Made by a program: the position numbers and the translations under genes. A stretch of 64,000 bases of DNA from Cytobacillus dafuensis (GTDB lineage Bacteria > Bacillota > Bacilli > Bacillales > Cytobacillaceae), in contig NZ_CP042593.1 in the NCBI RefSeq assembly GCF_007995155.1, positions 4,852,070-4,916,069 on the forward strand, given 5' to 3'. Of this stretch, positions 1-7,741 are shown piece by piece; position 1 is the first letter of the stretch, and each line of letters starts with the position of its first letter. The notes beneath the pieces are model-generated. The model was not told the origin of the DNA and did not search any database. It saw nothing but the letters and a program-made list of their open reading frames with translations.

Positions 1-396
1 ATCAAGTACTTATTAGAAGTAAGAAGTTCGTTAACTCCGACTTATATTCGTGATGCTGTTACATGTAATCAACCTAAAGTGGTTGCTCTCCTTGCCAATC
101 TAGAGCAGCTGGAAGATCGTGCAGAAAGCTACGCAAAATTTGATTGGGATTTGCAAAAAAGATGTGCTGGCCTTGCTGCCAATCCGATCTTTCTACTCAT
201 TTTAAATAGCTTCGATTCCATTTATGTAGATATGGCAAAAAGATATTTTTCTATAAAAGAACATCGTGAGTTGTCGTTCAACTATTACCAAGACCTATTA
301 AAAGCTTCATTAAAGGGAGATGCAATGGAAGCGGAGAGATTGTCTAAGACAACAATGGAGAAAAGCTTGGCTCTCTGGAAAGATAGAAAAAAATAA
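1..396 (+). CDS. FadR-type GntR regulator, C-terminal ligand domain (partial)
   Basis: The frame is open from base 1, so the gene begins upstream and only about 131 C-terminal residues are present; the GTG at 79 is internal. The segment reads like the all-helical acyl-CoA-binding domain of E. coli FadR: LLEVRSSLTPTYIRDA at the start, then ANPIFLLILNSFDSIY and a closing helix ending SLALWKDRKK. FadR proteins bind DNA as dimers and are released by long-chain acyl-CoA. Only 21 bp separate it from a fatty-acid hydroxylase gene, so control of fatty-acid modification or breakdown is a reasonable inference. The DNA-binding half cannot be checked here. This GntR-type FadR is unlike the TetR-type FadR that B. 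subtilis uses. Confidence 0.8.
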   Translation: MKYLLEVRSSLTPTYIRDAVTCNQPKVVALLANLEQLEDRAESYAKFDWDLQKRCAGLAANPIFLLILNSFDSIYVDMAKRYFSIKEHRELSFNYYQDLLKASLKGDAMEAERLSKTTMEKSLALWKDRKK

Positions 397-417
397 AGAA
401 AGCTGGAGGCGTGATGA

Positions 418-1044
418 ATGAAATATTTTAAAGAATATTTTTCCTACCCTGATATATTAATCATGAGCTGTCTATTCCTCATTAGCTTCGGATTTATGAT
501 TCTTCATTTAACCTCTATCGGAATTTGGGGTGCTTTTATTCTGGGAATGATTATGTATTCCTTAGCTGAGTATTTTACACACAGGTTTCTTTTTCATCTG
601 AAGCCACCAAAGAATGCATTTTTGTTAAAAATGCTTAAGCGCCTACATTATGACCACCATACAAATCCGAACGAATTACATTTATTATTTTTGCCCATAT
701 GGTATAGTGTGCCAAACATTGCGATTGCAGGAGCCATTTTTTATTTTCTTTCATCCAGCTTTGTCATGACAAACGCATTTATTGCAGGTATCATGCTCTT
801 TTTATTATTTTATGAGTGGAAGCATTATATCGCCCACCGCCCCCTTCAACCAATATCACCATGGGGGCGTTGGATGAAAAAGGTTCATTTATGGCATCAC
901 TTCAAAAATGAAAATTACTGGTATGGTGTTACGAACCCAGCCTATGATTTTCTCATGGGCACTTTTAAAGACCAAAAGGATGTTGCCCAAAGTAAAACGG
1001 CTAAAAATCTAGAAAAACGTGGCGACCAGGAAATAGAATTATGA
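418..1044 (+). CDS. Fatty acid hydroxylase / sterol desaturase superfamily membrane protein
   Basis: A 208-aa integral membrane di-iron oxygenase of the fatty acid hydroxylase superfamily. The histidine clusters are all visible: HRFLFH (about residue 56), HYDHH (about 77), HYIAHRP (about 140) and HLWHH (about 158), separated by hydrophobic segments at roughly 15-60 and 95-130. The family hydroxylates lipid acyl chains or related substrates in the membrane; the substrate here is unknown. GGAGG lies seven bases before ATG 418. The gene directly follows the FadR-like gene and probably shares its transcript. A long hairpin with a T-run follows the stop. Confidence 0.82.
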   Translation: MKYFKEYFSYPDILIMSCLFLISFGFMILHLTSIGIWGAFILGMIMYSLAEYFTHRFLFHLKPPKNAFLLKMLKRLHYDHHTNPNELHLLFLPIWYSVPNIAIAGAIFYFLSSSFVMTNAFIAGIMLFLLFYEWKHYIAHRPLQPISPWGRWMKKVHLWHHFKNENYWYGVTNPAYDFLMGTFKDQKDVAQSKTAKNLEKRGDQEIEL

Positions 1045-1052
1045 TAAATGAT

Positions 1053-1127
1053 CCCTTGTCATCGCCCTGGAAATGTCGAATGAACTTTGCAGCTTCGACA
1101 TTTCTCAGGGAGTGACAGGCATTTTTT
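1053..1127 (+). terminator. Long imperfect hairpin terminator
   Basis: An inverted repeat with about 27-nt arms (core GAAATGTCGAA / TTCGACATTT) is followed by TTTTTT at 1122-1127. It ends the plus-strand fadR-hydroxylase unit and sits against the 3' end of the convergent minus-strand gene, so it may act in both directions. Confidence 0.7.
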
Positions 1128-1128
1128 C

Positions 1129-1644
1129 CTATTGAGAAGAAAGCATGGTAATAGATTGCATAAGACTTGTTTGCAAAGCTTGAAAGGTTTTCTTACCAAA
1201 AAATGCATCCGCTTTATTCTCTATTTCTGTTAGCATTGCGTCATTTTCACGAAGTGTTTCGCGGATTCTATCTACAATCTGCATCGCGTTTGCCCCAGTG
1301 ATTTCTTTAGCGACTCGTTCCAGAAGAACCTTTGTATCAACAGAAAACCTCCGTGCAAAGCTATGGCACCTAACGATATTATTGCGGAGAAACTCGGAAT
1401 ATTCAGGTGTGAAAGCGCGCCGGATGCAGCCCCTCATCCCTGCATAACCATAGGAAATCTCCGATGCAGCCCGATAAAACAAAATCATCCCGTCTGCACG
1501 GCTTGATTCAGGGTGCAACCTTAGTTCCGTAATGTACGAAACTAAGCGCTTAACCACTACTGTCCCTCGCTCCATCGCTTCCCACCATTCTATTAAACGC
1601 TGTTGTTCCTCTTCAGTCATATGAACGGAAGATTGTTGCGGCAT
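1129..1644 (-). CDS. Hypothetical protein, paralogue of its upstream neighbour
   Basis: A 171-aa soluble, helix-rich, charged protein of unknown function; no signal peptide or membrane segment. Residues about 56-78 (FYRAASEISYGYAGMRGCIR) resemble TYHATVADIGYGFDAVRGTI in the protein encoded just upstream; the shared pattern is Y-x-A-x-x-E/D-I-S/G-Y-G-Y/F-x-x-M/V-R-G-x-I-x-R. The ATG at 1644 is preceded by GGGAGAGAAGGG, and only 18 bp separate the two genes, so they are probably an operon. I do not recognise the family and assign no function. Confidence 0.6.
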   Translation of the reverse strand: MPQQSSVHMTEEEQQRLIEWWEAMERGTVVVKRLVSYITELRLHPESSRADGMILFYRAASEISYGYAGMRGCIRRAFTPEYSEFLRNNIVRCHSFARRFSVDTKVLLERVAKEITGANAMQIVDRIRETLRENDAMLTEIENKADAFFGKKTFQALQTSLMQSITMLSSQ

Positions 1645-1662
1645 TCCCTTCTCTCCCTTTAC

Positions 1663-2145
1663 TTAGTCTACTAAAGGCGTGGAATGGCTTGAACGTTCTG
1701 GACACGTTTCAGAATCCAAAAGAGCCTTGCCAAACCGGTTGGCCTCGTTAATTCTTTTAGCGATTTGCTGGTTCAAAAGCCGACTTTGCTCAATTAAATA
1801 ATGGGTATCCGGAGTCTCTTCCTTTGCTACTAGCTCAAAATTGGGATGCAATTGAATTTCGCTAATTCGCAAAGTATCTAGATCAAAAACAAGCATTTCT
1901 TTTCCAAGAGAAATCGTTTCACCCTTACGAAGCCGTTCAATCGTTCCTCTTACAGCATCAAAACCGTAGCCAATGTCAGCTACAGTAGCATGATACGTGT
2001 TCAACCCCGGTGCATTCCGTAACGAAGATATCTGACGAAAGCCAGTCGTAATGGAGCAAACCACTTCCTTTGCAGCCATCCCTTTCTCTAAAGCAGAATC
2101 TATCGCATCAAGATAACCATTCCACTGACTACTCCCCAAATTCAA
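1663..2145 (-). CDS. Hypothetical protein, first gene of a two-gene paralogous pair
   Basis: The longest frame starts at ATG 2184, but no ribosome-binding site precedes that codon and it lies at the edge of a dispersed repeat. A TTG at 2145 (reading L-NLGSSQWNGYLDAIDSAL) has GGGGGG six bases upstream and is the better start, giving 160 aa. The protein is soluble and charged. It carries the YGF-x-x-VRG-x-I motif shared with the next gene. Function unknown. The repeat at 2183-2318 occupies the position where its promoter would be expected. Confidence 0.55.
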   Translation of the reverse strand: MNLGSSQWNGYLDAIDSALEKGMAAKEVVCSITTGFRQISSLRNAPGLNTYHATVADIGYGFDAVRGTIERLRKGETISLGKEMLVFDLDTLRISEIQLHPNFELVAKEETPDTHYLIEQSRLLNQQIAKRINEANRFGKALLDSETCPERSSHSTPLVD

Positions 2146-2182
2146 AAATAACCCCCCTTTTTTACCGAACTTCCCCTTTCTC

Positions 2183-2318
2183 ATTAGAAAAACTTGGCGT
2201 TCGCCAAGTCCTTTTTGGCGAATGCCTTAGTTTTTCTTATGCGATCTTATTAGCAGATATTCAATTGAACACACACTTTACTTTAGTACGTTAATAAACT
2301 TAAATTTCCCTATTAGCT
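2183..2318. repeat. Dispersed 136-bp repeat, copy 1
   Basis: Begins ATTAGAAAAACTTGGCG and contains the hairpin ACTTGGCGTTCGCCAAGT and then GGCGAATGCCTTAG. A clearly homologous 136-bp copy in the same orientation lies at 54938-55073, and a 19-bp fragment of its left end lies at 23906-23924. No reading frame is conserved; it looks like a non-coding interspersed element. Confidence 0.75.
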
Positions 2319-2639
2319 TAAACAGACCTTCAAGGTAAAAATATTCGGTCCTATTCTGTCCTTATGATAAATAATGTAACATTAATATTAAAAGGGGTTT
2401 CTTATTCTTTGTTTAGTAGATTTAGTCATTCGGGTAATAGATGCGGGAGAAATGTGGAGTTATTCTTTAATTAAACTAAATGAAAAGTGACAAGGGGCGA
2501 ATTATTTAGATTAAAGAAATAAAAGAATAGACTAACGATAATGTCCATTCTTGTATTTCATCTTTTATGCTTAACCATTACAATTTCTTGGATTACAATC
2601 TCCTATGAAAGGGATGTTAAGCTGGAGAGTTTGTACCGA
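2319..2639. other. Gene-free stretch with a short direct repeat
   Basis: I see no convincing gene on either strand. Bases about 2390-2410 (AAAAGGGGTTTCTTATTCTTT) match bases about 3232-3252, which lie inside the small membrane-protein gene at 3117-3269. The copy here continues for only a few codons in the equivalent frame, so it may be a relic. Confidence 0.4.
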
Positions 2640-3006
2640 CTAAGTTAGAACTGTAAAGGTTAAGTTACAGCGTAATTTATTTTTTGCTATTCTGGTACAG
2701 GTGCAATCGGAGTCTTTGACTTGGCACTTTACTTCTGTACCGGGAGAAGATTTCAGGGTCACAGTTTTGGAAAAAGTAAAGCATTCTTCACGTGTAAATT
2801 CTTTACAAGTAACTTTTACACAAATTCTAATGCCTGTGGTTTTAGGTTTGACCTTTATAGTAACTGTCGCTGTATCCCCCGTTCATGATCGTAACTAAAT
2901 TGCAAGTGACCACTTCGTTTACTTCCGTACATGACCCTTGACTTGAGGTAAGACCTACCTTTTCAATAGAATTGGATGTAAATTTCGATATCTTTGAAGA
3001 ATCCAT
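2640..3006 (-). pseudogene. Frameshifted remnant of a DUF11-like repeat surface protein
   Basis: Two overlapping minus-strand frames join if one base is removed from the run of five G (complement of CCCCC near 2877-2881). The merged product of about 121 codons contains SSQGSCTEVNEVVTCNL, then TIMNGDTATVTIKVKP, the usual DUF11 beta-sandwich pattern, followed by a Cys-rich tail ending CTCTRIAKNKLRCNLTFTVL. The normal N-terminus and signal peptide are missing, so it is both frameshifted and truncated; ATG 3006 is only the first Met of the open stretch. A sequencing error in the homopolymer would explain the frameshift but not the truncation. The plus-strand frame at 2701-2898 is its shadow. Confidence 0.6.
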
Positions 3007-3116
3007 CTTTTACCTATACTTATGATACGGTTCACCACATTGAATCTATATGAGTTATCTTGTTAATCAAGTGGAACTAACCCTTTTGGGTATTCTATAA
3101 GATCCAATCCACTTCT

Positions 3117-3269
3117 TTAAAAAATATCAGCTAAATAGGATTGAATCGATTCAGGTAATAGTTGAAAGAATAATCCTTCGTATTTGATATCAAGTAGACC
3201 AGCAATAATAAAAATAATAATGATTAATAATAAAAGGGGTTTCTTATTCTTTTTAGAAATCCACTTCAA
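3117..3269 (-). CDS. Small single-pass membrane protein (50 aa)
   Basis: A 50-codon frame with a TTG start at 3269 and a strong GGAGGGG seven to eight bases upstream. It reads MKWISKKNKK, then a run of about 17 hydrophobic residues (PLLLLIIIIFIIAGLL) and an amphipathic tail ending SIQSYLADIF. A basic N-terminus before one membrane helix predicts an N-in orientation or an uncleaved signal anchor. Downstream lies the broken DUF11-like gene. I know no family for it; small membrane proteins of this type are often regulators or toxins, but nothing here shows that. Confidence 0.5.
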   Translation of the reverse strand: MKWISKKNKKPLLLLIIIIFIIAGLLDIKYEGLFFQLLPESIQSYLADIF

Positions 3270-3307
3270 TAGGCTCCCCTCCTCTGAAAAAATAACGTTA
3301 TAGTTAG

Positions 3308-4144
3308 TTAAATTTTTGTTAGCACAATACCCGCTAGTGCGGAGATAATCCCGATGACTTGATACATTTTAAGTCTTTCTTTATATAGCCAACAGCTGCC
3401 GAGAACAACCACTAAACAACTTAAACTAACGATTGGGAATACAATACTCGCTACTCCTGTATCAATAGCAAAAAAGTAGCTACTATAACCTACAACACTA
3501 ATACATCCAATAATTGCCCCAAATTTCAGCTCTGTACGCTGCCATTTTTCCTTCATAATAAAGCTATTAATGATTAAATAAGCCGCACCGCCACCATACA
3601 TACAAACAAGCGTATTGATTGAATCAATATGTAAATGCGAAGACGTCTTCATCAGCACACCGAGTACACCAAACGATAAAATCGATAATAAAACGCGGTA
3701 CATCCACGGCTTATTATCCATTTTAATATCACTACCTGGTACATATTGAATGATAGCTGCAGAAGCAAGCATTACAATAATGCCAATCCACTGAATGAGT
3801 GTAATATTCTCGTGGAAAATAAGTGCCGCACTTAGTATGGGAATAACCGTATTTGTGCTAATAAGCGGTGCCGTTAAACTCGCAGGTCCTTTTTCAAACG
3901 CCTTTGACATTTGAATATTACCGTTTGCATTCAATATTCCGATGACCGTACCTAGTACAATTGTTAATCCATTAAATGGTGCAAACCCTACGACTGTTCC
4001 ATAGCCAAGCATTAATAAAAACGCGATAAGATAAAAGAAAAACTGCATATGAACCTTTGATAGTCCTTTTCCTGACGTGAACTTAAAAATCATATTATTG
4101 ATTCCAAAGCAAAACATCGTCAGTACTGCTGCTACAATCCACAT
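3308..4144 (-). CDS. EamA/DMT-family transporter
   Basis: A 278-aa polytopic membrane protein with about ten hydrophobic helices in two halves, as in the drug/metabolite transporter superfamily. The end of each half has the typical signature: LISTNTVIPILSAALIFHEN near residue 100 and VFPIVSLSCLVVVLGSCWLYKE near 235. ATG 4144 follows AGAGAAGGA. Such proteins export or import small metabolites; the substrate cannot be read from sequence. It stands alone, divergent from the ECF transporter gene, and shares a 198-bp intergenic region with it. Confidence 0.78.
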   Translation of the reverse strand: MWIVAAVLTMFCFGINNMIFKFTSGKGLSKVHMQFFFYLIAFLLMLGYGTVVGFAPFNGLTIVLGTVIGILNANGNIQMSKAFEKGPASLTAPLISTNTVIPILSAALIFHENITLIQWIGIIVMLASAAIIQYVPGSDIKMDNKPWMYRVLLSILSFGVLGVLMKTSSHLHIDSINTLVCMYGGGAAYLIINSFIMKEKWQRTELKFGAIIGCISVVGYSSYFFAIDTGVASIVFPIVSLSCLVVVLGSCWLYKERLKMYQVIGIISALAGIVLTKI

Positions 4145-4342
4145 TAATAATCCTTCTCTCCCTTTGATAGAATTATTTTAATATAGATTTCTAGCACTTC
4201 ATATGATTTTTACAAATAAAAAATAAACTTGTCCGTTTTTTACCACAAACTGACCCCTTCCATTTACTCTAAAGTGATACTTTTAAAAAGGCCAGTCCTT
4301 TGCTAATGTTATCAATAAATTCTAAAAAAGTAAGGAAGATTT

Positions 4343-4888
4343 ATGACTATGCAAACTACACAAAGTTATGCAAGACCACGTACAAAAACTTTTGATTTGA
4401 TTCTAACATCCATGTTAATTGCACTTGTATTCGTTGCTACTTTCTTTTTGAATATCAGATTACCGATTGCGGCAAATGGTGGTTTAGTTCATCTTGGAAC
4501 AGCTATGCTTTTTACCGCCTCCATCTTGTTTGGTCCTAAAAAAGGAGCTATGGCTGGTGCTATTGGGATGGGATTATTCGACTTAATCTCTGGTTGGACA
4601 TTGTGGGCACCCTTCACCTTTGTGGTTCGGGGATTACAAGGGTATATCGTTGGAAAAATCGCTTGGTCGAATGGCCGCAATGGTAAAAGTGTTCCCTTCA
4701 ATCTACTAGCTATTATCATTTCAGTCCCCGTGATGTTAGCGGGTTATTACATTTGTGAAGGGGTTCTATATGGTAGTTGGATTGCACCATTGGCCTCCAT
4801 TCCGGGAAATATAACTCAGATCGTTGTGGGAATCTGTGTAGCCATTCCTCTTTGTGTTGTTCTGAAAAAGGTTCCTGTTTTTAAATAA
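4343..4888 (+). CDS. ECF transporter S component (substrate-binding membrane subunit)
   Basis: A 181-aa protein with about six hydrophobic segments after a short polar N-terminus. LVHLGTAMLFTASILFGPKKGA followed by GAIGMGLFDLISGW is the classic S-component pattern of vitamin ECF importers. It would use the shared EcfA/A'/T module encoded elsewhere. The vitamin is not clear: no TPP, FMN, preQ1 or folate riboswitch is evident in the 198-bp leader. AAGGAAG precedes ATG 4343; a second Met lies two codons later. A good terminator follows. Confidence 0.72.
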   Translation: MTMQTTQSYARPRTKTFDLILTSMLIALVFVATFFLNIRLPIAANGGLVHLGTAMLFTASILFGPKKGAMAGAIGMGLFDLISGWTLWAPFTFVVRGLQGYIVGKIAWSNGRNGKSVPFNLLAIIISVPVMLAGYYICEGVLYGSWIAPLASIPGNITQIVVGICVAIPLCVVLKKVPVFK

Positions 4889-4925
4889 TTATTCAAGCAC
4901 AACTATACAACAATTTTATATAGCT

Positions 4926-4970
4926 AAAAAAGGAGAAGGCTTTATATATCAAGCTTTCTCCTTCTTTTTT
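4926..4970 (+). terminator. Intrinsic terminator of the ECF S-component gene
   Basis: The stem AAGGAGAAGGCTT / AAGCTTTCTCCTT around a 7-nt loop is followed by TTTTTT. A-runs on the other side could make it bidirectional. Confidence 0.85.
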
Positions 4971-5031
4971 GATTTTTAAAATGCTATCATACTGGAATTT
5001 CCAACTAAAAAATAACCTCACTTAGTCCATT

Positions 5032-5880
5032 TTAATATCCATTTACAAACTCGGTTATTATTGCCATTTCATCTTCTGTAAGTTCCCTCTCTGTGTATTT
5101 CTCATATTCTTCTATTATTCTCTGTTTATCCCCTTTAAAAATATCTGTGTATCCTGCAATGGTTCTAAGCAGGGTAACTTCCTGATTAAATTCCTCTTTT
5201 GAAATCGGCTTCCAATGGGAAAGGATATATGTTTCTGCATCAAACATTTCTAGTTTATCTAAAAGCGGAAGTATTCCTTTGATTGTATAATTTCTTTTTT
5301 CAGAATAAATATCAGGGTAAATGCAATCTCCTAAAAATAGAATCTTTTCTTCTTTAATATACACAATTGCAGAGTCTAAGGAATGGTCCCCTCCAACATG
5401 CTGTACGATACAAGTTACTCCTCCAAGGTCGATTTCCAATTGATTTTCAAAGGTTAAATCAGGTAAGACAATGGTTATATCTCGCCGACCCGTGAATTCC
5501 TTCTTAATTGCATTCGCACAAAATTCAATTTCCTTTCCTTCTTTAACTCTTTCAGCTAATGCCTCGTCTGACCACGAAAGATGGATTAATTTCTCCATTT
5601 CCTCTTTAGTTTGTTTGGAAGAAATAGATACAGTCTTAGTTAAAGCTGCTAGACCAAATATATGATCCCAGTGCCAATGAGTAAGTACGACCATATCAGG
5701 ATGGGAGACTTGCCTTTTTGAAAGTTCATCAAGAAAATATTGGGCATGCTTTTCCGAATTACCCGCATCAATCATTAATGTCTTGTGATTCCCAACAACC
5801 ATCCCAAGAATGGGCCGGTCGGTCTCCGATATTGGAGTCATATACCAAAACCGCTTACCAATCTTCTCAATCAAGTGCAT
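5032..5880 (-). CDS. MBL-fold metallo-hydrolase
   Basis: A 282-aa metallo-beta-lactamase-fold enzyme. The metal-binding motif THWHWDHIFG is at about residues 67-76; a further ligand region is QHVGGDHS (about 160), FLGDC (about 183) supplies the bridging Asp, and LSHWKP (about 221) the last His. The second residue of the HxHxDH motif is Trp rather than the more usual small residue. No signal peptide, so cytoplasmic. ATG 5880 follows GAAAGGGGGAAG. The substrate is unknown; the fold covers lactonases, thioesterases, RNases and others. Confidence 0.75.
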   Translation of the reverse strand: MHLIEKIGKRFWYMTPISETDRPILGMVVGNHKTLMIDAGNSEKHAQYFLDELSKRQVSHPDMVVLTHWHWDHIFGLAALTKTVSISSKQTKEEMEKLIHLSWSDEALAERVKEGKEIEFCANAIKKEFTGRRDITIVLPDLTFENQLEIDLGGVTCIVQHVGGDHSLDSAIVYIKEEKILFLGDCIYPDIYSEKRNYTIKGILPLLDKLEMFDAETYILSHWKPISKEEFNQEVTLLRTIAGYTDIFKGDKQRIIEEYEKYTERELTEDEMAIITEFVNGY

Positions 5881-5942
5881 AATTACTTCCCCCTTTCTGT
5901 TTAAAATCTACTAGTATTGTAATAATGCCAATTTCTCCCCTG

Positions 5943-6140
5943 TTACTCCTTCGATTTTGGCAAGTCTAGTGCTTGGTATTTTAACTGATACTTTCCTCCG
6001 TCAGCAACATCTGAATGATACAAAGCCTTAAGTGCAAAGTTTTTCTCAAGGCCGTGTTCTTCCATCAACTCTTTTAAACGCTTTTGCAATTCCTTATTAT
6101 CTTTGACAAATTGTTTCATTTGCGATTTCATGAACTTCAT
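5943..6140 (-). CDS. Small hypothetical protein (65 aa)
   Basis: The open frame extends to 6167, but the ribosome-binding site GAAAGGAG lies inside that extension, eight to nine bases before ATG 6140 (MKFMKSQMKQFVKDNKELQK). The protein is a charged, mostly helical 65-aa chain with a Tyr/Leu-rich tail ending DLPKSKE. It is encoded 62 bp after the metallo-hydrolase stop, on the opposite side from the VOC gene. I do not recognise it. Confidence 0.5.
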   Translation of the reverse strand: MKFMKSQMKQFVKDNKELQKRLKELMEEHGLEKNFALKALYHSDVADGGKYQLKYQALDLPKSKE

Positions 6141-6277
6141 AAGATATCCACTCCTTTCAAGAACCAAATCTATCTACCATGTATAACAATGTCATTCATA
6201 ATTATTGATCTATACTGGCGGTTGCTGCTTTTAGTAAGGCAACTAACGAACCAGTTAGCTAAACAAACACTTGACTC

Positions 6278-6778
6278 TCAATTAGTAATCGCTTTCGGCC
6301 ACGCCACCTCTAATTGAATTCCATTGTTATCCGTGAAAATAAAATTTCTTATTTTGCCCTGATCGTAAATATCAGTCATGATAATACCTTCGCTCAATAG
6401 TTTTGCTCTCAAAGTAAGCCCCTCCTCTTCAGAATGAATCGCAAATGCGATGTGCTGAAGGGCACCCGGCAAAAAGCTGTATAGCTCCGTTGCCGCTGGA
6501 TTCTTGGACAAACGCTTAAGTTCCTCGTCGCTTCGGAAAATTTGTGCGTCCGGATATTCGAAGAAATGAATGCCCCACGTTTCTACGTTGCCGGGCCTAA
6601 TAAAACAATGTCTTCCCCTTTTCTTAAACGCCGGATAAACAGTCCCAACCTGCATCGCTAACACATTCTTATAAAAACGTATCGTCTCATCTAGATTCCG
6701 TGTTATTAAAGCTATATGATGAAATCCCCTCCACGATGATATTTTAGGGTTCTGTTCTTTCTGTTGTTCATTGTTCAT
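6278..6778 (-). CDS. VOC-family (glyoxalase/dioxygenase-like) protein
   Basis: A 166-aa vicinal-oxygen-chelate protein: FHHIALITRNLDETIRFYKN at about 19-38 gives the first metal His, LQHIAFAIHSEEE (about 111) the second, and IQLEVAWP near the C-terminus the closing Glu. The family includes glyoxalase I, fosfomycin-resistance enzymes and extradiol dioxygenases; the reaction is not assigned. The operator at 6804-6825 begins 26 bp before the start and is nearly identical to one before the adjacent marR gene, so this protein is the likely target of that regulator, perhaps in response to electrophiles or phenolics. Confidence 0.75.
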   Translation of the reverse strand: MNNEQQKEQNPKISSWRGFHHIALITRNLDETIRFYKNVLAMQVGTVYPAFKKRGRHCFIRPGNVETWGIHFFEYPDAQIFRSDEELKRLSKNPAATELYSFLPGALQHIAFAIHSEEEGLTLRAKLLSEGIIMTDIYDQGKIRNFIFTDNNGIQLEVAWPKAITN

Positions 6779-6803
6779 GAAAATTCACTCCCTTTGATGA
6801 ATA

Positions 6804-6825
6804 TAATTAGAATTCTAACTAATAT
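6804..6825 (-). promoter_or_regulatory. Predicted MarR operator before the VOC gene
   Basis: On the minus strand it reads ATATTAGTTAGAATTC followed by TAATTA. It matches the 22-bp site at 7312-7333 at 21 positions and has a palindromic core TTAGAATTCTAA. Confidence 0.7.
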
Positions 6826-6842
6826 TTTAAAAAAAATTAGGC

Positions 6843-7298
6843 TTACTTCTTCTCAAACAAGTTAACCAATTTGATGAGTAACTTTTTAAACGTTTCAAAT
6901 TCATCAGCTGAGAAACCTTCTTTAACCCGTTCCTCAACAAGGTGCGTAATCTGCTGCGTCTCCGTTGCCATCTTCTTTCCTTCATCCGTCAAGAAGATTT
7001 GCTTATAGCGTGCGTCGTCTGGATGGTTCTTACGAATAATTAACTTCTTCTTTTCTAAACCATTCATAAGACTTGTTACACTTGGGCGTTCGATCATGAG
7101 GATTATCTCTAACTCCGATGAAGTGATTCCTGGAAAGTGATTAAGAATACCTAATGCGCTCCATTGAGTGTGTGTAAGTCCGATTTGCTTAAGATGCTCT
7201 TCAACTTCACGCCTTAAGGTGATATAAGCTACTTTGGTCATTCGTCCGATTGGCCCCTGTTCCCAATCCCAGTTTGATGTGTTCAGATGACTATTCAT
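6843..7298 (-). CDS. MarR-family transcriptional regulator
   Basis: A 151-aa winged-helix regulator. The longest frame reaches 7406, but ATG 7298 (MNSHLNTSNWDWEQ) has AGAGGG at the right spacing and the extension covers the operator, so 7298 is preferred. The recognition region is THTQWSALGILNHFPGITSS and LMIERPSVTSLMNGLEKKKL, followed by the wing IIRKNHPDDARYKQIFLTDEG. These proteins usually repress their own gene and a neighbour until an aromatic or oxidising ligand releases them; the two operators here fit that scheme. Confidence 0.85.
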   Translation of the reverse strand: MNSHLNTSNWDWEQGPIGRMTKVAYITLRREVEEHLKQIGLTHTQWSALGILNHFPGITSSELEIILMIERPSVTSLMNGLEKKKLIIRKNHPDDARYKQIFLTDEGKKMATETQQITHLVEERVKEGFSADEFETFKKLLIKLVNLFEKK

Positions 7299-7311
7299 GT
7301 GTATCCCTCTT

Positions 7312-7333
7312 ATATTAGTTAGAATTCGAATTA
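7312..7333 (-). promoter_or_regulatory. Predicted MarR autoregulatory operator
   Basis: ATATTAGTTAGAATTC then GAATTA, 14 bp upstream of the marR start. It differs from the site before the VOC gene at one base. Confidence 0.7.
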
Positions 7334-7741
7334 AATTGTATGGTAATTGTTTCTTGATGTCAAGAGGATTAAGTACCCTCGTTAACATAACAAGAAAATT
7401 AAACAACTTTATTATTTTTTAAACTACTTTATTTGACAAAACATCCACTTTAAATCTATTAATTCTTCATAGCCCTTACGGTGGCTACTGCCGGAATTCC
7501 TCATCTAGCAAAAAAACTCAGCTTATAACCTCATCTACTTATGGTAATGTTTTACGTATTATTTTTCTTTTAGCATTACTTTCTATTAATACATTAGGCA
7601 TGATTCAATTATATGTCGAATCATGCCTAATAATTTATAATCAAAGAGTTATCCTAGATTAAGATGCTCTCATATTCTACTCTTCTAATACTAATGGTTA
7701 TGTCCTTCGGAACACTTATAAATTCGGAACACCAGCTAGAA
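7334..7741. other. Intergenic region with perfect inverted repeat
   Basis: No gene is supported. Bases 7593-7631 form a perfect 14-bp inverted repeat (ATTAGGCATGATTC / GAATCATGCCTAAT, 11-nt loop) without a T-run on either side; it may mark the end of the proC transcript. Near 7707-7734 the 10-mer TTCGGAACAC occurs twice in tandem with 18-bp spacing. Confidence 0.5.

Noticed and set aside
2701..2898. 65-codon plus-strand frame
   Set aside because: It is the reverse-strand shadow of the DUF11-like remnant, whose minus-strand translation matches a known domain pattern.
4145..4342. Riboswitch before the ECF S-component gene
   Set aside because: No TPP, FMN, folate or preQ1 core motif and no expression-platform hairpin could be found in the 198-bp leader.
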